Below are positions 15,575-21,608 of a stretch of 33,935 nt of DNA, in pieces. How positions within the stretch are numbered: the stretch's first letter is position 1; each line of letters opens with the position of its first letter. The translations under genes were made by a program, and so were the position numbers. The notes beneath the pieces were generated by a model, which was given only the letters and a program-made list of their open reading frames with translations, made no database searches and was not told the origin of the DNA. This DNA comes from Pseudomonadota bacterium (GTDB taxonomy: Bacteria; Pseudomonadota; Gammaproteobacteria; Burkholderiales; Burkholderiaceae_C), in assembly GCA_023442945.1 (NCBI GenBank), contig JAEZWW010000004.1, forward strand, positions 1-33,935, given 5' to 3'.

Positions 15575-15820
15575 ATGGGCATCATCATCACCATCGTCGT
15601 TGGCTTCATCGTGGGCCTGATCGCCCGCGCCATCATGCCGGGCAACCAGAGCATGGGCCTCATCATGACGACCATCTTGGGCATCGTCGGTTCGCTGGTC
15701 GCCAGCTACGGCGGCGCGGCACTGGGTCTGTACCCGGCCGGCTCGCCGATGGGCTGGATCGCCTCCATCATCGGCGCCATCATCGTGCTGTTCATCTACG
15801 GCCTGGTCACCAAGAAGTAA
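15575..15820 (+). CDS. GlsB/YeaQ/YmgE-family stress membrane protein
   Basis: 81 residues with three hydrophobic helices rich in Gly and Ile: GIIITIVVGFIVGLIAR, GLIMTTILGIVGSLVASYGG and GWIASIIGAIIVLFIYGLV. The IARAIMPG motif after helix 1 and G(I/L)GxxGS in helix 2 are the family pattern (transglycosylase-associated protein, Pfam Transgly_assoc). Members are small inner-membrane proteins induced by envelope or acid stress; their molecular role is unclear and the old transglycosylase label is not functional evidence. AAAGGAA 7-8 nt before the ATG is a good ribosome site. Length is standard. A DUF697-like gene follows after 63 bp and may be co-transcribed. Confidence 0.88.
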   Translation: MGIIITIVVGFIVGLIARAIMPGNQSMGLIMTTILGIVGSLVASYGGAALGLYPAGSPMGWIASIIGAIIVLFIYGLVTKK

Positions 15821-15883
15821 CCTCTCCCCTGCGGGCCGCCACCGGACGCCTTCCCGCCGCCGGTGACCGGCCCGCCACACGCC

Positions 15884-16498
15884 ATGGCTCTTCGCTCTTC
15901 TGAACCCGATGCACTGCAACTCGCCCAAGGTCACTTCGGCCTGGAACAAGCCGTTCAGCGCAGCCGCCAACTCCTGCGCAAGCGTGCGCTGGTGGCCGGC
16001 GTAGCCGGCGCCGTGCCCTTGCCCGGCCTGGACTGGGCCGTTGACGCCGCCATGCTGACGCGCCTCTTGCCGCGCATCAACAGCGAATTCGGCCTGGCGC
16101 CAGCACAGATCGAAAAACTCGACGCGCGCGAAAAAGAGCGCGTGCAAAAAGCCATCGCCATGATCGGCTCGGTGCTGGTCGGCCGCGTGGTCACCAAGAC
16201 GCTGGTGATCCGCTTTGCCAAGATGGTGGGCATGCGCCTCACGGCCGCGCAGGCCGCCAAGTACGTGCCGCTGGCCGGCCAACTGGTGTCTGGCGCGCTG
16301 AGTTACGCCGCGCTGCGTTACCTGGGCGAACAGCACATCCGCGATTGCGTGAAAGTCGCCCTGGCCGCGCCCCTGGCGCTCCCGCCACCCACGGGCCGGT
16401 CGATCGGCAGCACCGGCCGCACGACGCGCCGTGTGCGCGCGACCAGCGAAGCCATCATCGTTCCGCCCGCGCCGTCATCGTCCGCGGGCCGCGCTTGA
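15884..16498 (+). CDS. DUF697-like membrane-associated protein
   Basis: 204 residues of unknown function. The middle part has AGVAGAVPLPGLDWAVDAAMLTRLLPRINSEFGL (about 42-75 in outline), then AIAMIGSVLVGRVVTKTLVIRFAKM, and KYVPLAGQLVSGALSYAALRYLG. The order 'small residues, P-x-P-G-x-D, Met, FG/YG, then a P-x-x-G hairpin of helices' resembles DUF697/YcjF-type domains, which associate with membranes. The C-terminal 50 residues are Pro/Ser/Thr/Arg-rich and probably disordered. The ATG at 15884 is used; a GTG at 15863 is in frame, and neither has a clear ribosome site. The 63-bp spacing after the GlsB-type gene suggests one transcript. The family call is tentative; the gene itself is secure from codon bias. 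Confidence 0.65.
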   Translation: MALRSSEPDALQLAQGHFGLEQAVQRSRQLLRKRALVAGVAGAVPLPGLDWAVDAAMLTRLLPRINSEFGLAPAQIEKLDAREKERVQKAIAMIGSVLVGRVVTKTLVIRFAKMVGMRLTAAQAAKYVPLAGQLVSGALSYAALRYLGEQHIRDCVKVALAAPLALPPPTGRSIGSTGRTTRRVRATSEAIIVPPAPSSSAGRA

Positions 16499-16641
16499 AC
16501 GCCCCCCTGGGGCGCGCGGCGGCCGATGCCGCTTGGCGATGGGCGCCCTGCCCGCATGGCTTGCCTTGCGACGCCGAGAGGCCTGTGGCTGCGGCTTCAA
16601 CACCCGATCCCCACAGGCCGACGAAAGGGCCTTCGGCCGGC

Positions 16642-16656
16642 GCTGCGGATCGCAGC
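16642..16656 (+). terminator. Candidate terminator hairpin
   Basis: Perfect 6-bp stem GCTGCG/CGCAGC with loop GAT; a T5 run begins 9 nt downstream. It is 144 bp beyond the nearest plus-strand stop, which weakens the case. Confidence 0.35.
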
Positions 16657-16680
16657 ATCTTCCGGTTTTTAAACGTTTTC

Positions 16681-16730
16681 AGCCGATAGCCCTACAGCCA
16701 TCTGCGTGAGCAGCTATCTAATTCATAGTA
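16681..16730 (-). repeat. Interspersed hairpin repeat, copy E
   Basis: Reverse-orientation intergenic copy: AGCCGATAGCCCTACAG, TCTGCGTGAGCAG, then CTAT-CTAATTC-ATAG as the outer stem. Confidence 0.85.
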
Positions 16731-16837
16731 GTCAAGAGATCGCTCCAACAGCCCACGTGCGACCGCACGACGCTGTGCGAGCCCTCCGCTCCACAGCGCA
16801 CTGAAATGCCCTGCGGCGGCCAAGGCCCGAGCGCGGC

Positions 16838-18076
16838 TTACTTGCCCGCGCCACGCGCCTCGAACCAGCGCGCCACCAGCGCCCGTTCATCGTCGGTCAT
16901 CTGCGTGGCGTTGGACAGCGGCATGATCTTGGTGACCACCGCCTGCTGGTAGATCTGCTGGGCGTGTTGCGCCACCTGCTCTTCAGAATCCAGGCGCAGG
17001 TTCTTCATCTGCACCGCTTCACCGTGGCAGCTGTAGCAGCGCTGCTCCAGCACCGGGCGCAGCTGCGCGTAGCCCACGGGCGCGGCGGCAGCGGCTGACG
17101 GTGCGCCGGCGGTGGCACTGGCGGCACTCGGTGCCGGGCGCATCCAGGCGATCAGCCCAATCAGCAGGACCACGCCCACGGCCGCAAACGGCCAGGGATT
17201 CTTGGCGCGGCCCAGATGCCAGCCGTGGCGCTGCACGAAGAACTGGCGGATCAGCGCGCCGGCCATCATCAGCACGAACAGCACGATCCACTTGTGCGAG
17301 TGGCTGTACAAAAAGCTGTAGTGGTTGCTGAGCATCGCGATCAGCACCGGCAGCGTGAAGTAGGTGTTGTGCACGCTGCGCTGCTTGCCGCGCTTGCCGT
17401 GGATGGCCAAGCCGTCCGCGTTGTACGCGCCGCCGCCCGTCATCGCCGCCACCACCTTGCGTTGGCCGGGGATGATCCAGAAGAAGACGTTGGCGCTCAT
17501 CGTCGTGGCCAGCATGGCGCCGATGATGAGGAAGGCCGCGCGGCCTGAGAACAAATGGCAGGCCAGCCAGGTCGCCGCCGCCACTACCACGATCAGCAAC
17601 AGCGCGACCGTGCGCTCGCCGTTCTGGCGAAAGCCGAACACGCGGCAGATGGTGTCGTAGATGAACCAGAACGCCACCAGAAAGCCCACGGCGGTGAAGC
17701 CCGCGGCCATGGGTGACCAGTCGAACACCTGCTTGTCGATCAGGAAGGCGTTGGCGTTCCACAGGTACAGCACGCAAAACAGCGCGAAGCCGGACAGCCA
17801 GGTCGAATAGCTTTCCCAGTAGAACCAGTGCAGCTTGCTGTCGATGATGCCGCCTTGCGGCGCCACCATGTATTTTTGCGGGTTGTAGAAGCCGCCGCCG
17901 TGCACCGCCCACATCGCGCCGTCCACGCCCTTTTTCTTCAGGTCGTCGGCCGTCGGCGCCAGCAGGTTGTTGTCCAGAAAGACAAAGTAAAACGACGAGC
18001 CGATCCAGGCGATCGCCACGATCACGTGCAGCCAACGCAGCAGCAGGTTGGCCCAATCCAGTAAATACGCTTCCAT
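16838..18076 (-). CDS. puuD: Membrane urate oxidase PuuD with C-terminal cytochrome c domain
   Basis: 412 residues. About eight membrane helices in the first 310 residues (family pattern MEAYLLDWANLLLRWLHVIVAIAWIGSSFYFVFLDN in outline, histidines in helices) are followed by a periplasmic cytochrome c domain with one haem motif CYSCH (C347, C350, H351) and a distal methionine in the KIMPLSNAT segment. PuuD oxidises urate to 5-hydroxyisourate and passes electrons to the respiratory chain rather than making H2O2. An Ala/Pro-rich linker joins the domains (about 315-335). The ATG at 18076 starts the conserved MEAYLLDWAN; 8 further codons upstream are not supported. The leader is about 125 nt if the promoter at 18207-18234 is right. 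UraH acts on its product. Confidence 0.92.
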   Translation of the reverse strand: MEAYLLDWANLLLRWLHVIVAIAWIGSSFYFVFLDNNLLAPTADDLKKKGVDGAMWAVHGGGFYNPQKYMVAPQGGIIDSKLHWFYWESYSTWLSGFALFCVLYLWNANAFLIDKQVFDWSPMAAGFTAVGFLVAFWFIYDTICRVFGFRQNGERTVALLLIVVVAAATWLACHLFSGRAAFLIIGAMLATTMSANVFFWIIPGQRKVVAAMTGGGAYNADGLAIHGKRGKQRSVHNTYFTLPVLIAMLSNHYSFLYSHSHKWIVLFVLMMAGALIRQFFVQRHGWHLGRAKNPWPFAAVGVVLLIGLIAWMRPAPSAASATAGAPSAAAAAPVGYAQLRPVLEQRCYSCHGEAVQMKNLRLDSEEQVAQHAQQIYQQAVVTKIMPLSNATQMTDDERALVARWFEARGAGK

Positions 18077-18202
18077 ACGTGCCCCAGATCGGCTCGCCAC
18101 CGCGGGCGCTGCAAGCCGGTAAAAGTCGAACGACCGCGCATCCGGCGCAGGCCCGGCCTGTGGGCCGGTCGCGCGCCGCGGGGCACCGCTGCGGTCTGGC
18201 CG

Positions 18203-18218
18203 AAAGTGTATACAAAAC
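18203..18218. promoter_or_regulatory. Candidate GntR operator upstream of puuD
   Basis: AAAGTGTATACAAAAC contains the TGTATACA palindrome (18207-18214) found in the stronger site at 19856-19873. It fits the T-GT-N-AC-A operator style of FadR-type GntR proteins. It overlaps the proposed puuD -10 box. Confidence 0.6.
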
Positions 18219-18234
18219 TGTGTGCAAACTCCAA
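18207..18234 (-). promoter_or_regulatory. Putative puuD promoter
   Basis: On the minus strand: TTGGAG (18234-18229), a 16-bp spacer and TATACA (18212-18207). The -10 lies within the GntR-type palindrome, so regulator binding would block transcription. Confidence 0.5.
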
Positions 18235-18355
18235 CTGAACGCTGTCGCGCGGGCGCTAAACCACAATTTGCCTACAAAGTACACCCAAGCGCTCAAAATC
18301 GGCGAAAATGCGCGGTTAACCGTTCGGCACCCACCCACCACACAAAGGATTCATC

Positions 18356-18514
18356 ATGGGCAACAAGATCGTTACCGAAGCCATGCGCAAGGCCACTCCC
18401 CCGCTGCCCGGCGCCCCCGTGCGCAAGCAGGCCACCGGCCAGCTGCGCAGCCTGGAGCGCGGCGCGCACACGCGCAGCAAGAAAAACCCCGGCAAGCGTC
18501 CGCACCAGGGTTGA
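18356..18514 (+). CDS. Small basic protein of unknown function
   Basis: A 52-residue frame beginning MGNKIVTEAMRKATPPLP and ending KKNPGKRPHQG. It has about 13 Lys/Arg, no cysteine and no membrane segment. AAAGGA lies 8 nt before the ATG, the third codon positions are almost all G/C, and a strong rho-independent terminator follows 46 nt after the stop, which together make a real gene likely. I do not recognise the family. The very basic composition would suit nucleic-acid or ribosome association, but that is speculation. It lies between the divergent puuD and convergent xdhC genes, so it has its own promoter; the GntR-like operator at 18203-18218 is 140 bp upstream. Confidence 0.7.
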   Translation: MGNKIVTEAMRKATPPLPGAPVRKQATGQLRSLERGAHTRSKKNPGKRPHQG

Positions 18515-18528
18515 TTCGCCGCGGTACC

Positions 18529-18557
18529 GCTCCTGTTTCAGGAGCTGCCCGCGCACA
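18529..18557 (+). repeat. Interspersed hairpin repeat, copy F (partial)
   Basis: Forward partial copy: GCTCCTG-TTT-CAGGAGC outer stem followed by CTGCCCGCGCACAAT. The outer stem is longer and of different sequence than in other copies but remains perfectly paired. The third hairpin is missing, apparently replaced by the terminator that follows. Confidence 0.7.
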
Positions 18558-18559
18558 AT

Positions 18560-18585
18560 TGGCGCCCGCTGGGCGCCATTTTTTT
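18560..18585 (+). terminator. Rho-independent terminator of the small basic gene
   Basis: TGGCGCCC-GCT-GGGCGCCA stem-loop (8 bp) followed directly by a T7 run. The T-tract makes it directional for the plus strand. xdhC ends 9 nt beyond from the opposite side. Confidence 0.88.
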
Positions 18586-18593
18586 GTCCAAAT

Positions 18594-19403
18594 TCAGGCC
18601 GCCGGCACGGTCTGCAACAGCTGCGCCACCGTCGCCAGCGCGACCACCGCAGGTTCTTTCCCCGCGATGCCCGGCACGCCGATCGGGCAGGTCACGTGCG
18701 CCAATTCAGCGTCGCTGAAGCCGCGCTCACGCAAGCGCCGCTGAAAGCTCGCCCACTTGGTCTTGGAGCCGATCAGGCCGATGTAGGGCAAATCGCCCTG
18801 CCCGCGCTGGCGCAGCAGGCAAGCCGCCAGGATGTCGAAATCCTCGGCGTGGCTGAAGCTCATGATCACCACCCGGCTGCCCGGCGCCACCTCGGCCACC
18901 GCGGCCTGCACCGGGTCGGAATGCTCGCAGCGCACGTGCGCCGGTGCGTCAGGCGGAAACACCTCGTCGCGGCTGTCGATCCACAGCACGTCGAACGGCA
19001 GATCGGCCAAGAGCTTGACGATGGCGCGGCCCACATGGCCGCCGCCGAACAGCGCGACCGCTGGCTGCGCTGGCGCCAAGCGCTGGCGCAGGGTATCGCG
19101 CTGCGCAGCGTCGATCCGCTCATAGTGCAGCTGCACCACGCCGCCGCAGCACTGCGCCAGGCTGGGCCCCAGCGCGTAGCGCAGCGTCTCGCCGTCCGGC
19201 GCGTCACCCGCCAACACCGCCCGCGCATGGGCCAGTGCCTGCCATTCCAGGTGGCCGCCGCCAATGCTGCCCACCTGCCCTTGAGGCCAGACGGCCATCC
19301 ACGCGCCAGCTTCACGCGGGGCGGAGCCTTGGGTGGTGGCGACCGTGACGAGCACCGCGGTGGCGCGCTCCAAGCGGTCAAACAAGTCTGTCAGTTGGGT
19401 CAC
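18594..19403 (-). CDS. xdhC: Xanthine dehydrogenase accessory protein XdhC
   Basis: 269-residue cytosolic chaperone that binds molybdenum cofactor, promotes its sulfuration and inserts it into xanthine dehydrogenase. The N-terminal XdhC/CoxI part has ATTQGSAPREAGAWMAV and GSIGGGHLEWQAL, and ends with QCCGGVVQLHYE, whose cysteines are typical. The C-terminal half is a Rossmann domain with ALFGGGHVG (about 135) and the family motif LPYIGLIGSKTKWASFQRRL, then CPIGVPGIAGKEPAVVALA. The start is a GTG at 19403; no good ATG is in frame. It lies 71 nt downstream of uraH on the same strand, so a uraH-xdhC operon is likely. The xanthine dehydrogenase subunits are not in the window. Confidence 0.92.
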   Translation of the reverse strand: MTQLTDLFDRLERATAVLVTVATTQGSAPREAGAWMAVWPQGQVGSIGGGHLEWQALAHARAVLAGDAPDGETLRYALGPSLAQCCGGVVQLHYERIDAAQRDTLRQRLAPAQPAVALFGGGHVGRAIVKLLADLPFDVLWIDSRDEVFPPDAPAHVRCEHSDPVQAAVAEVAPGSRVVIMSFSHAEDFDILAACLLRQRGQGDLPYIGLIGSKTKWASFQRRLRERGFSDAELAHVTCPIGVPGIAGKEPAVVALATVAQLLQTVPAA

Positions 19404-19474
19404 GGGGCTTTCGCGGTCTGGCCACGTTTGCCGCGGCCGCGCGTGCAGTATCGGTCAGCCGCGCCCCACGCCCC

Positions 19475-19828
19475 TCACGACCCCCGGTAAGTCGAATAGC
19501 TCCACGGGCTGCACAGCAGCGGCACGTGGTAGTGCTGGTCGGCGTGGGCGATGCCGAAGTCGAGGTGCACGATGTTCAGAAACGGCGGTTCGGGCAGGTC
19601 GACGCCTTTGGCGCGGAAATAGCCGGCGACGTCGAAGCTGAGGCGGTAGCTGCCCGCCTTCAGGCTGGCGTTGTCGTACAGCGGGCCGTCGGGGTTGCGG
19701 CCGTCGCTGTTCAGCGTGAAGCGCTTGACCAGGGTCGGCGTGTCGCCTTGAAGGGTGTAGAGGGCGACGGCCATGCCGGCGGCGGGTGTGCCGTGCATCG
19801 TGTCGAGAACGTGGGTGCTCAGGCCCAT
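19475..19828 (-). CDS. uraH: 5-hydroxyisourate hydrolase (transthyretin-like)
   Basis: 117-residue cytosolic homotetramer that hydrolyses 5-hydroxyisourate, the PuuD product, to OHCU. The family's N-terminal STHVLDTMHGTPAAGM (with its histidine), RNPDGPL (R in the active site) and HYHVPLLCSPWSYSTYRGS are all present; the C-terminal YRGS separates HIU hydrolases from true transthyretins. Length is typical. The start at 19828 is set by AAGGAG (complement of 19835-19840) 6 nt upstream. A reading 21 codons longer would cross the operator and is rejected. It is divergent from the gntR gene across 71 bp. Confidence 0.95.
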   Translation of the reverse strand: MGLSTHVLDTMHGTPAAGMAVALYTLQGDTPTLVKRFTLNSDGRNPDGPLYDNASLKAGSYRLSFDVAGYFRAKGVDLPEPPFLNIVHLDFGIAHADQHYHVPLLCSPWSYSTYRGS

Positions 19829-19855
19829 GCGGGACTCCTTGTCTATATTGTTCAC

Positions 19856-19873
19856 AAAAGTGTATACACTTTT
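19856..19873. promoter_or_regulatory. 18-bp perfect palindrome, GntR operator candidate
   Basis: AAAAGTGTATACACTTTT is a perfect dyad in the middle of the 71-bp uraH/gntR intergenic space. Its TGTATACA core fits FadR-subfamily operators. It lies 28 bp from the uraH start and 27 bp from the gntR start, and overlaps where the gntR -35 would be (for a -10 at 19886-19891), so it could repress both genes. Confidence 0.8.
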
Positions 19874-19899
19874 CGCGATCCCGCCTATCATCGCGCTCC

Positions 19900-20592
19900 A
19901 TGGAAGCCTCGAACACCGAGACCATCGTCCACGCGCTCACCCGCGCCATCGTCGAGCACCGCTTGCGCCCCGGCAGCAAGCTGGCCGAACAGGCGCTGGC
20001 CGACCATTTCAGCGTGTCACGCACGCTGGTGCGGCAGGCGCTGTTCCAGCTGTCGCAAAAGCGCCTGGTCACGCTGGAGCCGGCGCGCGGCGCCTTCGTC
20101 GCCAGCCCGTCGACCGAGGAAGCGCGCCAGGTCTTCCAGGTGCGCCGCATGCTCGAAATGGAGCTGACGCGCGCCTTCGTTGAATCGGCCACGCCGGCCA
20201 AACTCGATACTTTGCGCGAGCACGTCGCCCAAGAGCAAGCCGCCGTCGCGCGCGAAGACATCGCCGACCGCACCGAATTGCTGGGCGACTTCCACGTGCT
20301 GATGGCGGAGCTGATCGGCAACGCCGTCCTGGCCGAAGTGCTGCGCGATCTGCTGGCGCGCTGCGCCATCGCCACGCTGATGTACCAAAGCAGCAGCGCC
20401 GCCCACGACTCGGCGGCCGAGCACCAGGCGCTGATTGAATGCTTTGCCACCGGCGACGTGGCCCAGGCCGTCAAGCTGATGCGCGAACACCTGGACCACG
20501 TGGAAGAAGGCCTCAACCTCGATCGACCAGCGCCCACACACGACGTAAAGCAGGCGCTGGCCCAAGCAGAATCTGCGCGAACAGCTACTTAA
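19900..20592 (+). CDS. FadR-type (FCD) GntR regulator of the urate cluster
   Basis: 230 residues. The N-terminal winged helix (about 1-70) has IVEHRLRPGSKLAEQALADHFSVSRTLVRQALFQLSQKRLV in outline, with the GntR pattern R..LAE..LA..F.VSRT.VR.AL. The C-terminal all-helical FCD ligand-binding domain (about 80-215) shows the acid/histidine set of metal-binding FCD proteins, with D and H in LGDFHVLMAEL and H in AAEHQALIECFATGDVAQA, then HLDHVEEGL. The ligand is unknown; a purine intermediate such as urate or allantoin is plausible from context. The ATG at 19900 has TATCAT 8 nt upstream and no Shine-Dalgarno. Its last 10 or so codons and stop are made of a repeat copy (20557-20600). puuE starts 8 nt later. 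Confidence 0.9.
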   Translation: MEASNTETIVHALTRAIVEHRLRPGSKLAEQALADHFSVSRTLVRQALFQLSQKRLVTLEPARGAFVASPSTEEARQVFQVRRMLEMELTRAFVESATPAKLDTLREHVAQEQAAVAREDIADRTELLGDFHVLMAELIGNAVLAEVLRDLLARCAIATLMYQSSSAAHDSAAEHQALIECFATGDVAQAVKLMREHLDHVEEGLNLDRPAPTHDVKQALAQAESARTAT

Positions 20593-20600
20593 TCAATAGC
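20557..20600 (-). repeat. Interspersed hairpin repeat, copy G (gntR 3' end to puuE start)
   Basis: Reverse copy: CTGGCCCAAGCAG, ATCTGCGCGAACAGCTACTT, then AATCAATAGC. It supplies the final codons and TAA of gntR and ends immediately before the puuE ATG. Confidence 0.8.
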
Positions 20601-21557
20601 ATGAAACACGGCATTTACGACAGCACCGCGCCCTACCCGCGCGACCTGGTGGGCTACGGCGCCGACGTGCCACACGCGCGTTGGCCCGGTGGCGCGCGCA
20701 TCGCACTGCAGTTCGTTTTGAACTACGAAGAAGGCGGCGAAAACGCCGTGCTGCACGGCGATGCGGCCAGCGAACAGTTCTTGTCCGAGATGTTCAACCC
20801 GGCCGCCTACCCCGACCGGCACATGAGCATGGAGGGCATCTACGAATACGGCGCGCGCGCCGGCGTGTGGCGCATCCTGCGCGAATTCGACGCGCGCGGC
20901 TGGCCGCTGACGGTGTTCGGTGTGGCCACCGCCCTGGCGCGCCACCCGGAAGTCACGCAAGCCTTTCAAGCGCGCGGTGACGAGATCGCCTGCCACGGCC
21001 TGAAGTGGATCCACTACCAGAACGTGGACGACGCCACTGAGCGCGCCCACATGGAAGAAGCGCTGGCCATGATCGAAGCGCAGACCGGCACCCGCCCACT
21101 GGGCTGGTACACCGGCCGCGACAGCCCCAACACGCGCCGCCTGGTGGTCGACGACGGCCGCCTGCTGTACGACAGCGACTACTACGGCGACGACCTGCCC
21201 TTCTGGATGCAAGTGCGCAAGACCGACGGCCAGGTCGTGCCGCACCTGGTCGTGCCCTACACGCTGGACTGCAACGACATGCGCTTTGCGCTGCCGCAAG
21301 GCTACAGCCACGCCGATCCGTTCTACCAGTACATGAAGGACAGCTTTGACGCGCTGTACGCCGAAGGCGACCCGCACGGGCTGGACCGGCCCAAGATGCT
21401 GAGCATCGGCATGCACTGCCGCCTGCTCGGCCGCCCGGGCCGCATCACCGCGCTGCAGCGCTTCATGGACCACGTGGCGCGCCACCCAGACGTGTGGGTG
21501 TGCAAGCGCATCGACATCGCCCGCCACTGGGTCGACACGCACCCGTTCCCGCGTTGA
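20601..21557 (+). CDS. puuE: Allantoinase PuuE (polysaccharide deacetylase-like)
   Basis: 318-residue metal-independent allantoinase opening allantoin to allantoate. It belongs to the NodB/polysaccharide deacetylase fold. The N-terminal YPRDLVGYGADVPHARWPGGARIALQFVLNYEEGGENAVLHGD in outline is diagnostic of PuuE. EYGARAGVWRILREF, ACHGLKWIHYQ, TGRDSPNTRRLV and the C-terminal MLSIGMHCRLLGRPGR complete the pattern. Length agrees with Pseudomonas PuuE (about 308). It starts 8 nt after gntR with no clear ribosome site, the gap being repeat sequence, so translation may depend on coupling. The fused UraD/AllC gene follows after 51 nt. Confidence 0.94.
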   Translation: MKHGIYDSTAPYPRDLVGYGADVPHARWPGGARIALQFVLNYEEGGENAVLHGDAASEQFLSEMFNPAAYPDRHMSMEGIYEYGARAGVWRILREFDARGWPLTVFGVATALARHPEVTQAFQARGDEIACHGLKWIHYQNVDDATERAHMEEALAMIEAQTGTRPLGWYTGRDSPNTRRLVVDDGRLLYDSDYYGDDLPFWMQVRKTDGQVVPHLVVPYTLDCNDMRFALPQGYSHADPFYQYMKDSFDALYAEGDPHGLDRPKMLSIGMHCRLLGRPGRITALQRFMDHVARHPDVWVCKRIDIARHWVDTHPFPR

Positions 21558-21608
21558 GCCGCCCGCTCACGCACGCGCCCACACACCTGCCCGAGAGAGA
21601 CCAGCCCC

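Larger units (their letters stand above)
16499..16837. other. Intergenic region, 339 bp, between convergent genes
   Basis: No gene is supported between the DUF697-like gene and puuD. The region contains a GCTGCG-GAT-CGCAGC hairpin (16642-16656) followed after 9 nt by TTTTT, a loose terminator candidate, and interspersed repeat copy E (16681-16730). Confidence 0.55.

Noticed and set aside
18222..19490. 422-codon plus-strand frame over xdhC and the small basic gene
   Set aside because: Antisense to a clear XdhC; composition of a shadow frame.
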